Positions 31,831 through 42,140 are shown, counted from the first letter of the stretch. The stretch: DNA of 64,000 nt from Spirometra erinaceieuropaei (GCA_902702965.1 CACRXP010001130.1:74890-138889), one strand, 5' to 3'. Translations and numbers: made by a program. The notes: generated by a model not told the origin, from the sequence alone.

Positions 31831-32189
31831 ATGACATCTTCCAGACATCTGAGTGATCGGAAGTATCACTCAAACATAATTTCACAAACTTTAAACTCAC
31901 GAACAGTCCCCGAATCTGTCGCGGCTCGCATGAGAATGTTCGACCAATCACTATTGGGCACTCTGAAATCCGTCCGCATATCGCGTTTTTTAATCGCTCG
32001 TCAACACACTCTTGTTAGTTCAGTGAATAAAGATGGGTACCAGAAGTTTGTTCATTGCTATCACTTGCGCCAGACTTCTCTTTTCAGTTGTTGCATGCAA
32101 ACGAAGTCAGAAAACGCTGCCGGAGAGCGCATCGGTAGTAGCCAAAAGTATATTAAGTGCCAAGTCGATTTAACACGTTGACCAACGTG
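31831..32189. other. Transition into the right arm, nothing recognised
   Basis: An open frame of 116 codons (31,831-32,181) has no motif. No convincing homology to the left arm beyond 14,230. Confidence 0.4.
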
Positions 32190-33488
32190 TCTCGAGATAC
32201 GAGATCTCTTCGACCTTGTCTTAATGAAAATGCTGGCATAATGTCGACATTATTTCGGCATATCTATGTTTACGTTAGTGTAGTGCCGGCCTGGTTATGC
32301 CAGCTGTATGCTATGCACAATGTGCACATATGTGCCTAGGATACCTATGTAGCGTAGTATTATGCCGATTTATTCATGTCACTTTGATGCCCATTTGAAA
32401 GAGCCTCCCCGGCACTTCGTGTGGGCCGTGTCCGGGGTATCGCGAAATCGCGCTCACCATTCCTCCTTTACTCCCACCGCATTTAAGGGAAAGTAGAGCC
32501 TGATAAACATGATCTCTTTACTGATAAGTGAATTTAGGTATATTAGGAGCCATTCCAATTGTCTGCGTCGATCAGCGAGCACGTTGCTGGCAACCTTGGA
32601 GGCCGGTCGCGCCGCACCAACGAAATCCGCCGTGTTGGGATCTCTTCAGGCCTTCCACGTGTGGAGGGGGAGAGCGCAGCAGGTGCTGCGTAAGTCTGCT
32701 GCCACAGTAGACCAATTCAGGCTGTCTAACACCTGCTATGTGGTGGGACACACGGTAGACATCATCGTTCACGACGGTTGGTGCGCCACTTATAACTTAA
32801 AGTCGATAATTCACAACGCCTTCGTTGCTGGGTCAGCGATTCTTTGCTGGGTTTTATTGATGACTTTTCTTCTTTTATGCATTACTGTAGCTGGGTTCAT
32901 GTCGTCAAACACGAATTGAAATTGAGTCACCCCTCGGATGACAGCAGGTATCAGTTACTGCTACAGACCCTCTGAGAGACTTCCCTTTCATTTGGAAAAA
33001 GCAATTGCCATAAACAGTACTACTAGTGGACATCTCATCTTAAAGCCAGCACTCGTCTTTATAAATATATATCTTTCTTGCCATGCGCATTGCAACGTCA
33101 TTTTATTACGAGCCCACAGATTGACCATTCGCTGGGGAATTGCGGTCCCTTCTGCTTATTTATTGGTCTTCAGAGGGTTCATATCTTAAGTCAGTTTCGG
33201 TGAACTGTCAACCGACAGGTGCATACCGAAATTATGTCCATCGAAGTTCAAAAGCTTGACCCCGGCAGTCGAAAATGGTTCCATTGGCCGGAACACTGTC
33301 GTCAGACGTAAAGTCTGCTTCTTTTATGCAGAGACTTCGTTGAATGCCGTCCCACTGCACGCCATCCGTGGATATCCTGGTTGATCAGAAACTGGGCTTA
33401 TAACCAGAATTTTGGGATTTTATATGAGATGATATGCTCCAGGTAAGTCTCTTGGAAGGGCAGGGCCAGCTTCCAGAGGACCAGCTTC
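32190..33488. repeat. Right arm of the inverted duplication, 5' of PIAS
   Basis: Reverse-complement homologue of 13,785-14,230 and then of 10,770-11,610. The two left-arm blocks are contiguous here, so 2.2 kb present on the left is missing on the right. Short frames in it are not conserved between arms and are not genes. It stops at an N run. Confidence 0.85.
32660..32800 (+). repeat. Interspersed repeat, family R, truncated copy in right arm
   Basis: GGAGAGCGCAGCAGGTGCTG to CACACGGTAGACATCATCG is homologous to the head of copy 1 (11,505-11,610, inverted). The remainder of the R unit is missing. Confidence 0.65.
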
Positions 33489-34338
33489 NNNNNNNNNNNN
33501 NNNNNNNNNNNNNNNNNNNNNNNNNNNNNNNNNNNNNNNNNNNNNNNNNNNNNNNNNNNNNNNNNNNNNNNNNNNNNNNNNNNNNNNNNNNNNNNNNNNN
33601 NNNNNNNNNNNNNNNNNNNNNNNNNNNNNNNNNNNNNNNNNNNNNNNNNNNNNNNNNNNNNNNNNNNNNNNNNNNNNNNNNNNNNNNNNNNNNNNNNNNN
33701 NNNNNNNNNNNNNNNNNNNNNNNNNNNNNNNNNNNNNNNNNNNNNNNNNNNNNNNNNNNNNNNNNNNNNNNNNNNNNNNNNNNNNNNNNNNNNNNNNNNN
33801 NNNNNNNNNNNNNNNNNNNNNNNNNNNNNNNNNNNNNNNNNNNNNNNNNNNNNNNNNNNNNNNNNNNNNNNNNNNNNNNNNNNNNNNNNNNNNNNNNNNN
33901 NNNNNNNNNNNNNNNNNNNNNNNNNNNNNNNNNNNNNNNNNNNNNNNNNNNNNNNNNNNNNNNNNNNNNNNNNNNNNNNNNNNNNNNNNNNNNNNNNNNN
34001 NNNNNNNNNNNNNNNNNNNNNNNNNNNNNNNNNNNNNNNNNNNNNNNNNNNNNNNNNNNNNNNNNNNNNNNNNNNNNNNNNNNNNNNNNNNNNNNNNNNN
34101 NNNNNNNNNNNNNNNNNNNNNNNNNNNNNNNNNNNNNNNNNNNNNNNNNNNNNNNNNNNNNNNNNNNNNNNNNNNNNNNNNNNNNNNNNNNNNNNNNNNN
34201 NNNNNNNNNNNNNNNNNNNNNNNNNNNNNNNNNNNNNNNNNNNNNNNNNNNNNNNNNNNNNNNNNNNNNNNNNNNNNNNNNNNNNNNNNNNNNNNNNNNN
34301 NNNNNNNNNNNNNNNNNNNNNNNNNNNNNNNNNNNNNN
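33489..34338. other. Assembly gap (850 N)
   Basis: The flanking sequences match left-arm positions of about 10,838 and 5,468. The left arm has about 5.4 kb between them, so either the gap is much larger than drawn or the right arm is deleted here. Confidence 0.99.
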
Positions 34339-34483
34339 GTCGGCTGTTGCTGGCGAACCAGTCGCAGACCCTCCTCCGGATTGCAAGCTTCCTCGCTTGC
34401 CGTCGGAGACCCCAGAAGCTCTTGTTGGTGTTTACGATTTTTGTATGTCTTCTGATCGCGTGATCGCGGCTTCTGAGACTCTA
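34339..34483 (+). CDS. PIAS: PIAS right copy, PINIT-linker exon (partial)
   Basis: Starts at the gap edge. Encodes SAVAGEPVADPPPDCKLPRL, then SSDRVIAASETL, ending at CTA|GTGAGT. Of 145 nt, only the last codon (CTA against TTG, both Leu) differs from the left copy. The intron right after it is clearly more diverged. Confidence 0.9.
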
Positions 34484-37400
34484 GTGAGTTCTCTTCGACA
34501 CTGGTTTATGGTATGTAAATTTGATATCTACTCTGAAAACTCATTTGACCCAACTGTGAAGAGCTCGGCGTCTCGGTGGGATTCGAACTTACGACAGAAA
34601 GAGGAAGGCTTTAGTACAGCCAACACTAGCCACTGAGCTAGGAGGCCCCACCGAGAGCCGTGAGTTTAATCACATTTGGGTCAAGCCACCCTCCCAGCCT
34701 ACTGCAACGTCCGGAATCCATCAAATCTAATGCAGTAAGCTGACTGCCCAAACAGGACTTCCTAAGTAGTCCGGCTATAATGCACCAGATGACTACCAGA
34801 CTCACGTAATTAATAGGTGTTTTGGCAGATTTTGAATAATTCATTTTTATCCGTTTGTTCATTTCGACTCACTTTACCCAACTTTTGTGTCAAAATGAGC
34901 GTGACCGTCTGGGTTGACTTCGTAGGCTTGTCTAAAAATAAGGCCTTGTCGCAGAAGTAAATGCTCTTCCAGAATGGGGATCGGTAATCAGTACATTTCT
35001 TGAAAATAAGAAAAACGTTCTATAGTACGTTTTATTTTCATAATTATGTTCATAGAGAACATTGACAGATGTTCCCTGTGAATAGCCTCAACGGGCATAT
35101 ATTGATACGTTTTTAGCGTACGACAAATAATCTCGTCGTCTTGCTTACTTGTGGACCGTTTTGCTTCACCCTGCGTATTGCTGGGCACGGCTGTATCACT
35201 AATAATTCGCCACAGAGTGACAGCGTATAGCAGGTGCTTGATATAAATATTTGTTTACGTCTAGTAATTCTCGGTGTGGTAAAACAAACTACCGTCAAAC
35301 AAGTCTTTCACAGAGTTTTATGGCATGAAAGGTCACGAATTTAAAAAAAACAGAATTTTATAAGCTGAATTTACTCCTTTTTTCTTGCAAACAAAGCGAT
35401 TTCCCATACCCACCCTGATCTCATTTTCATGGACGCTGAATCCAATTTTCCGCCACCTGAAAGGATTTATTTCATACTTCTCTATGTTAATCTTCATTTA
35501 CAGCACAATATGAATAAACACGAGGTTTTGGTCAGTGAATTTCAATAGGGTAGGAAGTTACCTGGATATCAGGAAAGATCAGGATTTGTCAGTCTGGTCT
35601 GCTTTCCTTTAATGAAACTGGGTTGAAATGACTCCCTCTTTAGTATATAGCCTTCCACGTCTTAAATCAATTTAATAAGCACAAATAAGGACACCAAATG
35701 TATGGCATACCACCCATTCAAATCTCGATCACGACATTTCGTCAGTTAGGATACCTATAGTATATCGGAGACTGATGGAGCGCTGAAGTCATTTGTCCTT
35801 TTTCCGATTTTCCGGACTAGTACGCGAGTACGTCTTTGGAAATGACAGGTATATGCTACTTTAACCAATCAGCCACAATTGCCGCGGACTTTGAGCCTCT
35901 ACACGAACTTCCAGCTAGTGCGACCGTATAAGGTTACGTTCTGCCAACTTCAGACATCCGCCTCGTGACATGTTAGCACCATGGGATTGTCTAGCTTAAA
36001 ACCTGAAGCAGGTTTATGCGATCTTAATGATCGAGTGAGGTTTGCACTCCAAGGCAACGTCTCTGCCATCTGATGCTAATTTGTCATTTTTAGTTAATGT
36101 CGCCTAGAATATTAACTCCATTCCTCATCACAGCGTAGAGTTGCCGCGAGTTTCTTAGCGTTTTTTGGCACTCGGTGTTCCCTCTCAGGCCTGGCCTATA
36201 GTTGCCAAAATTCCTACAAACACAAAACCCCAAGAGTTAGTTGACTTGCAGCATTTTCCACTTTTGTCGTAGGTAATTAGCCTTTTGCAATCTTTTCCTA
36301 GGCAATGATAAATTCCAAACTGACCTCCGAGGATGATTTGCAGTCTGATGGATGGATTCCTGTTTCCTTGCTCTGCCCCCTCGCACTTACCCGGATCGAA
36401 GTGAGTCCAGGCACTGTCAGCAATACTGTTGCGCCGTTAATGTCAGCGTTTTCTGGCACGACCGTGACCTCTGACGGACCTTTGAGGACAATTTATCACA
36501 CAATATTTTCACGAGAAGCCGATAATGTTCTGAAAAACGTCATGCAGCTTCTTTTGGGGGTTTTTTAGGCATACTACTGCTGGGTCACTCTATAATTTTA
36601 AAAGGCATTTCTGCTGCGAAGTTTGTAGTTCTTGTAAACATGATTTGTTTTCGTGGTGTCGTGCGCACAGTTGCTTCTCAGCGGTAATACTGGAAATTCT
36701 TTACTGATTTTCCGTTACCCCTTGACCCTGCAGATTAAGTTTCCGCTCTAATGCGCTCCCTCTCGGCTCCTCTTTGCTTATTCATGATACACATCAGTTT
36801 GACTCACGCTCTTAAAAGAGTGCCGCGTTTCCGTCTAGTTTTGCGAGTCCACCACTGTCCCGAGGGTACAGCGTCGCTTTGTGTATGGTGAGGCAGACTT
36901 GTTTCGCCTCAACCCTCCAGCCCACTCGCCCGTGTTCAAATGACGAGACAAAGTCAAGATGACTAAAAATGGCATGGACGCGGTGACTTCCCTTTCATGC
37001 GTACTGCAAAGGACCTATGCATATCTTCCCAAGTACCAGACCTCATATTTAGAGGGCCTGGGATCTCACATACAGTAGATGGGCATCGAAAATCAATGAG
37101 AAAATTGCATGCTACTTAAGTAGTCATTTTTTGCAGAGTATAGTTCTTTCATGCAGCCGAAACGCAGTTCATTCGAAAAGGGGCAACCTGAGGTAACTGG
37201 ATTATTATAGAATTATGCTGCATAATGATTAGTTTTACAACCCTGCTTAATTAATCTTTTCAAAACGAAAGGCATTTCAAAATTTTGGCTGACATTTCAT
37301 GAGTTAGCCCACCTACTGTAAGTGAGAAGTGTATTGATGGCATCATGAAGAAACCTCTGGTTTCTGAGTAAGACCGAAGTACTTCTTTATTGGGATTTTT

Positions 37401-39573
37401 CCAAGTCAGGACTGCTAGTTTGTATGATAGTTTCAAAGCGTCTTTTGGGTCCTTCGAAGTGAGAAAGACAAGTGCCTGACTAGGACCTCATAGAATCTAC
37501 TTTCCCTCGCCGTAGCCAGTGATTACTTCAAGTCAAGCCGTTTTTGTCGTCGTGGTGGTCTGAGGAATGTGCCTATACAGATGATTACTAGTCCTTCTTC
37601 CTTTTGTCACCAGGATTTATGGATGTTATGAAGTTATTTGGTTGTGGGGCCGTTGTTTGTTGCTCATGATAACTTTGGCAGTCGGATCTTCCGAGTCTGA
37701 CGTAAGCGATGACTCAGGGTTTCGTAAGTCGAGGAAGGCCCGGATATCGGCTGATGCATCCTAAATCTAGGCCTCCCAGTCGAGGAATCATTCGACGTAG
37801 AATAATCGCCCGGCTAATTTTGTGCGATTTAACACGGATTTGATGGTATGAGGAGACAGGCAATTACAGACGGTCTCCGGGAAGTGGGCGCACGGGAGGA
37901 ACAACCTACAAGGGGAACATTTTAGTTATTTTTTTTCGTTCGCGAGCAGTGGGTGTGCTTTTATGGCTCTAACTGTGAACCCTGTCTCTTCTGCAGATCC
38001 CTGTGCGTTCAGTGAACTGTGACCATCTGCAGTGCTTTGATCTGTCCTCCTATCTGACGATTAACAAGAGGCGTCCTCGGTGGTCCTGTCCTGTCTGCAG
38101 TTCGCCTGCCCCATTTCGCGATCTGCGACGCGATGAGTAAGTGGTTCTGTCATCTCCAATTGCCCTACGTTGTTTCTTAGATTGCGTATCTTACGTGCTA
38201 ATTTGCCATAACCATCTGAAATGGCAATTTGTGCCCGTGTCAGTTGTTCGTGGAGCGTTCTATCCAATCGCCAGACTAATTAAGCCAGGGTGCAAACCCA
38301 GTTGACTGTCAGCGGTAACTTTAAGGCGCACAGGATTGTTGTCCACTATGCTCATGGACAAAGTGATATTGCTCGTATTTCGTCTTTTACTCGAAATACC
38401 AGTGCTCCTTTGACTATATTCACCTCTAGTTGTTTTGTTCATCTCGAATAGAGTGTACTAACTCGCGAGTACTGCCTTTTCGCGCCTCGGCGAAGGTGCT
38501 GTCCAGTTATGGTCAGAGGTCCATACTTTCATGTGGCTTTAAACCAGTCAAACCGAGTTGTTGCCGACACGCGCAAGAAGGCTGAACTTGAGTGGGAATG
38601 ATGACCTCTATCTAACAAGTACCTAGTGGCGGATGATTAGGAGTTTCTTTACTCCTCAATGCATTTAAGAATTTGTTAATCTGGTTTGGCCGCCATCTGC
38701 CTGTGTGTTCTACTGATGTACTTTCATCCACGAATTCGTGGATCCATTTGATGTGGCGCGCAAAGAAAGCGCATCCGTAATTATGTTTTAATAAAGTGAA
38801 TTCCTTTGCTGGAAGTTGCTTTTAGTTTTAATTTGATGATTTTCGGAGATGTTCGTATGCCAAGAAACTACTTACAGTAACCCACAACTTTCTCTCTAGT
38901 GTTTGACGTTTAAGAAGAAGAATCAAGACTATGCACGAACCAAAGCGGCATCACACAGAGCTATGTTACTCCAATCTGACACGATAGGGCAGTAATCTCA
39001 ACTGTTTGTTATTGACATGACAACTCTCTTTAGCATCTAATTATACCTCGGGACTCCGCATAATTTCTCTCCCCTACACTGTTCGCCTCTTTAAGTTTCT
39101 TCGTCCAGCTGATTGCCGATGAGAGTCTCAAAGATGCCGAAATGGTCCACGTGGATGCCAATGGGCACTGGCTAAAGGCCTCTAAGCCCACCGAAAGTGA
39201 TTCTTCTGCTGCTGTAGCAGCCAAGGGATCGATTTCCGGAATTCCTTCCGACAACTCGACTACCGTTGCTGTCCCCTCACAACTGGATGAGACCTCTACG
39301 GTATCGCCTTGCATATTGGAGTCGGATTTCTCGTCCAGATCGGTGGCGCCCATAGATACTGATGTCTCTCAATCCAGTGACTGTGTCGTCCACCTTGACG
39401 ACGGTGACGATGACAACTACAAGGAGGGTGACACGACGCAACCGGAGCAGCCGACTTTTGCTCATCCCACGTCTTTGAATGATTGCTGCACTCCGTCCCC
39501 TCCCGCTGCCGTCACTGATGAACAGCCAACTGAGCGTCCTTCTGCGGCGCTCGATTCTGCACCGACGAAGTAG
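34339..39573 (+). CDS. PIAS: PIAS-family SUMO E3 ligase, right copy (5' part in gap)
   Basis: Gene-level entry. Visible exons: 34,339-34,483 (partial), 36,302-36,400, 37,997-38,136 and 39,096-39,573 with stop TAG. Splice sites and phases are identical to the left copy. The SP-RING is complete and its protein sequence equals the left copy. The tail is Ser/Thr/Pro-rich with an acidic patch and CVVHLDDGDDD at about 39,379-39,411. That resembles a SUMO-interacting motif (hydrophobic core plus acids), as in other PIAS proteins. Exons for the PINIT core and N terminus should lie in the N run. If they are absent, this copy would be an N-terminally truncated ligase. Confidence 0.88.
34484..36301 (+). 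other. Intron of right PIAS copy with SINE
   Basis: Homologous to the left intron 3,501-5,323 at both ends. The middle is occupied by a tRNA-derived SINE (34,550-34,860) where the left copy has a mariner relic. No coding sequence recognised. Confidence 0.7.
34550..34860 (-). mobile_element. tRNA-derived SINE
   Basis: On the minus strand a tRNA-like head has an A box (TAGCTCAGTGG, about 34,630-34,640) and a B box (GTTCGAATCCCACC, 34,575-34,588), spaced as in tRNA genes. The body matches the SINE at 44.0-44.3 kb (CTACTGCAACGT, CACCAGATGACTACC, GACTCA). The head differs enough from a functional tRNA that this is not a tRNA gene. Confidence 0.8.
36302..36400 (+). CDS. PIAS: PIAS right copy, pre-SP-RING exon
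   Basis: 99 nt, phase 0, acceptor CCTAG and donor GTGAGT. Encodes NSKLTSEDDLQSDGW and VSLLCPLALTRIE. One residue differs from the left copy (Asn for Lys). Confidence 0.92.
36401..37996 (+). other. Intron of right PIAS copy with MITE
   Basis: Homologous to the left intron 1,910-3,401, plus a 246-bp TA-flanked MITE at 37,073-37,318 that the left copy lacks. Confidence 0.75.
37073..37318. mobile_element. Tc1/mariner-type MITE in PIAS intron
   Basis: Ends CAGTAGATGGGC and GCCCACCTACTG are inverted with one mismatch and flanked by TA on both sides, as expected for Tc1/mariner targets. Internal sequence (AATCAATGAGAAAATTGCAT, TAAGTAGTCATTTTTTGCAG, ATGATTAGTTTTACAAC) matches one half of the foldback elements at 46.9-48.8 kb. 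It looks like a deletion derivative of them. Confidence 0.85.
37997..38136 (+). CDS. PIAS: PIAS right copy, SP-RING (MIZ) exon
   Basis: 140 nt, acceptor CTGCAG and donor GA|GTAAGT. Encodes NCDHLQCFDLSSYLTIN and RWSCPVCSSPAPFRDL with the complete SP-RING ligand set. Protein identical to the left copy; four synonymous base differences. Confidence 0.95.
38137..39095 (+). other. Intron of right PIAS copy
   Basis: 959 bp. Homologous to 209-1,769 but without the two tandem duplications. Nothing else recognised. Confidence 0.7.
39096..39573 (+). CDS. PIAS: PIAS right copy, terminal exon
   Basis: After TTTAAG the exon completes Asp and reads FFVQLIADESLKDAEMVHVD, then NGHWLKA. This is the PIAS post-SP-RING segment that ends in D-G-x-W. 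A long Ser/Thr/Pro-rich, acidic tail follows, with CVVHLDDGDDD as a candidate SUMO-interacting motif, ending APTK and TAG. Compared with the left copy, the first third is similar and the tail has many replacements. Confidence 0.88.
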
Positions 39574-40231
39574 GCGGCTTTTTCCCATCCTCCCTTGGTA
39601 ACTTGTTCAGTGGCCAGTCAGTTTTGCCTTTCCATTTGCATGTCTTTTCGGAAACGGTAGGTTGTATGACCCCAAGGTAGATCGTTAGCCAGTGATCTGT
39701 GTCTTACAGGAATGGTGGTTATGGAGGATTTTACGGGTGGGGCAGCATGCGCGTAGGACAGGAGGTGAAATCCAAGGAAATGTAGAAAATAATTGAATTT
39801 CGGCCGTCAAACTTAACGCACGCTGCTGCATAGCAAAGGAAAGTTATCTCGATAATCAACAAACAAAAAGCAATTACTGAGAAATAAGCCGCAGGTGGTA
39901 AGTTTACGTCTAGTCAGGCAACCAAGGCGATTCCAGCCAATAGGAACGACGAAAGACAAGTCATCTTTCCACTCCCACTGATTTTTAGTGTACGCGTTTG
40001 TGTTGTCAGTGGACGATAGCGAACCCAAATCAGCCAATCTCAGAATGCAGCATGAAGCCGGAGCAATGCCAGTATTAACAAATACTTTTACACGCTATTA
40101 AAGATACCTGGTGGAAAAGTACAGGAAGATGTTTAAAAGGTAAATTTACGGAAACATTATCTGCGTTAGGGCAACTGGCTAGATATATTTTTTTTCCGAC
40201 GAGCCCTCTATCTTTATCATATTATCTCGGA
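39574..40231. other. 3' flank of PIAS and upstream of Merlin-like ORF
   Basis: No ORF with a domain. A polyadenylation signal is not obvious. The stretch should include the left end of the Merlin-like element, but no inverted terminal repeat pair with 41.3-41.9 kb was found by eye. Confidence 0.4.
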
Positions 40232-41245
40232 ATGCACACTACCTCAGCTATTCAATATATGTTAATATGTTATTTTTCCTCCTTAAATTGCAGACCATCA
40301 GTCTCAGCAAAAAGGAAAACTACACCACGGGACCCTGGTCGACGTACGAATACTGAAGAAGTAATGGGAACTATTAATTCGGAGAAGATTGTGGAGTACT
40401 GTCAGGCCAGGGGACTACTGCCAACGGTGTTAACCTGCCAATGCAGATACCAAATGCGGCTGCAAGTCAGGAAACGCAGCACGGACGGCTATGTGTTCGG
40501 GTGTGCACGATGCAGAAAACGGAAAGCACTTAGAAGCGGTTCGGTGTTTGAGAAGAGCCGATTAGCAATCGGAACAATCATGAAGATTCTGTTGGCCTTT
40601 TTGCGCGGATCAAGGGTCTCTAAGTGCGAAGAAGATGTTGGAGTGTGCCACACGACGGCTGTCGAATGGTACGCCATCTGTCGCAGCGTCTGCTCTGCGG
40701 CCCTCATGAGGGAAACCGGTCAGATTGGAGGTCCCGGAGTGGAAGTACATATTGACAAGACGCTTATCAACCGCCGAAATTACAATGTTGGCGGACGCTG
40801 GAGACGATGGTGGCTGGTCGGCATGTATGATACGAAACGAAAGAAGGCCCTCTTTGAACAGGTTAACGATAGGAGCTGGACGGCCCTGATTTCCGTTATA
40901 AGGAGGTGGGTGGCGAAGGGAAGTGTCATCGTAACTGATGACTGGAAGACGTACAAGCGCTTACCCTCAGAAGGATATAAGCACTTCTCGGTGAACCACT
41001 CGAGGAATTCTAAAGACCCCACTACAGGCAAGTATCCGAACGCAGTTGAGGCGTACTGGAGCAGGTTAAAAAGAAAACTCCACGAAGGAGGCCCGGTGTC
41101 TGGCCCAGCGATATGGACACATGTGGATGAAGTACGGTACCGGTTGTGGTTTGGCCTGAACTCCATGAGGCTAGAGAAAGCATGGGAAATCTTCCTGTCG
41201 CATATCGCGAAAGCCTACACAGTGCAGCAGCAACCGACATGTTAA
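40232..41245 (+). CDS. Merlin/IS1595 (ISXO2)-type DDE transposase, full ORF
   Basis: A 337-aa uninterrupted frame. It has an N-terminal zinc-ribbon-like pair (LTCQC at 68-71 and GCARC at 90-94). Then come the three DDE blocks of the IS1595/ISXO2 domain: VEVHIDKTLINRRNYNVGG (Asp175), SVIVTDDWKTYKRL (Asp236/237) and YPNAVEAYWSRLKRKL (Glu273). Relatives usually have IDE at block 1; here it is IDK, with the catalytic Asp kept. FRAG-like hydrophobic segments and WRRWWLVGMYD follow block 1. Translation may begin at Met45 (GTINSEKIVEY). A splice-acceptor-like TTAAATTGCAG lies at about 40,282-40,292. In eukaryotes this family is Merlin. It could be a recent transposon or a domesticated gene. Confidence 0.85.
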   Translation: MHTTSAIQYMLICYFSSLNCRPSVSAKRKTTPRDPGRRTNTEEVMGTINSEKIVEYCQARGLLPTVLTCQCRYQMRLQVRKRSTDGYVFGCARCRKRKALRSGSVFEKSRLAIGTIMKILLAFLRGSRVSKCEEDVGVCHTTAVEWYAICRSVCSAALMRETGQIGGPGVEVHIDKTLINRRNYNVGGRWRRWWLVGMYDTKRKKALFEQVNDRSWTALISVIRRWVAKGSVIVTDDWKTYKRLPSEGYKHFSVNHSRNSKDPTTGKYPNAVEAYWSRLKRKLHEGGPVSGPAIWTHVDEVRYRLWFGLNSMRLEKAWEIFLSHIAKAYTVQQQPTC

Positions 41246-42140
41246 CAAAAACGGTTTATCCCTGGGCTGTGAACGAATGTCTGTACATAAAGTTGTTTTG
41301 AGCCAACTGCCTTATAATTCCTTTGACCTTAGTCCCGGCTGTATAAATGTCAAATGCGGCGAGATGTCCGCACTCGCCCTGGTACATAGAGATAGCCGAG
41401 ATGGTACGACCGCTTCTCGACTCTCTGAGCTAAGTTCGAGTCAATTAAATGCGGAATGCAGGATCGTATCCACACTCGCCTCGATTCCGGTAGGGAACCG
41501 TATTGTTACGACCTCTTGTCGACTCAGTGAACTTAAGTCAAGAGAAGCGTGGGCTGGGTGCAGGGAGGTGTCTGGACCGGCCTCGCTGCATGGAGTGTCT
41601 TAATAACCTCGTAAGTGTACCTACTGAAAAAGGTGTAGTAGAAATTCATGTGCGGGACAGCTTGCTTGAGGTCTTACAATCTACCATCACCGTCTTTACT
41701 TGCGTACAAAGCTGAAAGCCCACAAAAGTCCATTCAGTACAGGTAATATCAACCGGTAACTTCAGCAGTGACCACGATATTCGGCGGTTGTCACTCAGCC
41801 GATTTGGTTTTTTGCTGGTGCGAGCCTGCATATGCAGCTTTATTCATCCTTTCATTTCCGACCACGCCGTTCTAGCCTGCTTGTTGATCTGGCTGCAAGC
41901 TCAGACGAGGAACCCGATATAACGATAGCACCTACCCCACCACTTTCCAATCCCTAACCATCGGTAGCGCCGGCACCATCATCGACTTCCCTCACCACAA
42001 CGGAGAGCTACAGTCTCCCGGCGGTAATTCCGTCCCCTCCCCTCGCGCGCCTCTCCGTGGGCACCGCTTTACCCCTGTACGTCGTTCCACGGCCTCTAGA
42101 CCTCGTCAACCATGTTACGCAACCTGCTCCTCCCGCCCCT
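41246..42140. other. Downstream of transposase, degenerate tandem units
   Basis: 41,345-41,590 holds two to three poorly conserved units of about 95-105 bp, each with a GCACTCGCC/ACACTCGCC/ACCGGCCTCG end and a TACGACC..CTCGACTC core. 41,850-42,140 is C-rich without a supported gene. No terminal inverted repeat was found. Confidence 0.45.

Noticed and set aside
33385..34636. Long open frames across the second N run
   Set aside because: Same artefact. The plus-strand frame happens to include the real PIAS exon 34,339-34,483, which is annotated separately.
34575..34640. Possible tRNA gene on the minus strand
   Set aside because: A and B boxes are present, but it continues into a repeated SINE body and the arms do not make a convincing cloverleaf.
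37073..37318. Possible regulatory intronic hairpin of PIAS
   Set aside because: Its TA flanks and its match to elements at 47-49 kb show it is a mobile element.
1770..38136. ZMIZ-type instead of PIAS-type gene
   Set aside because: The HLQCFD...WSCPVC...AP core, the VSLLCPL lead-in and the PINIT-like exons fit PIAS better than ZMIZ, which has a different lead-in to its SP-RING.
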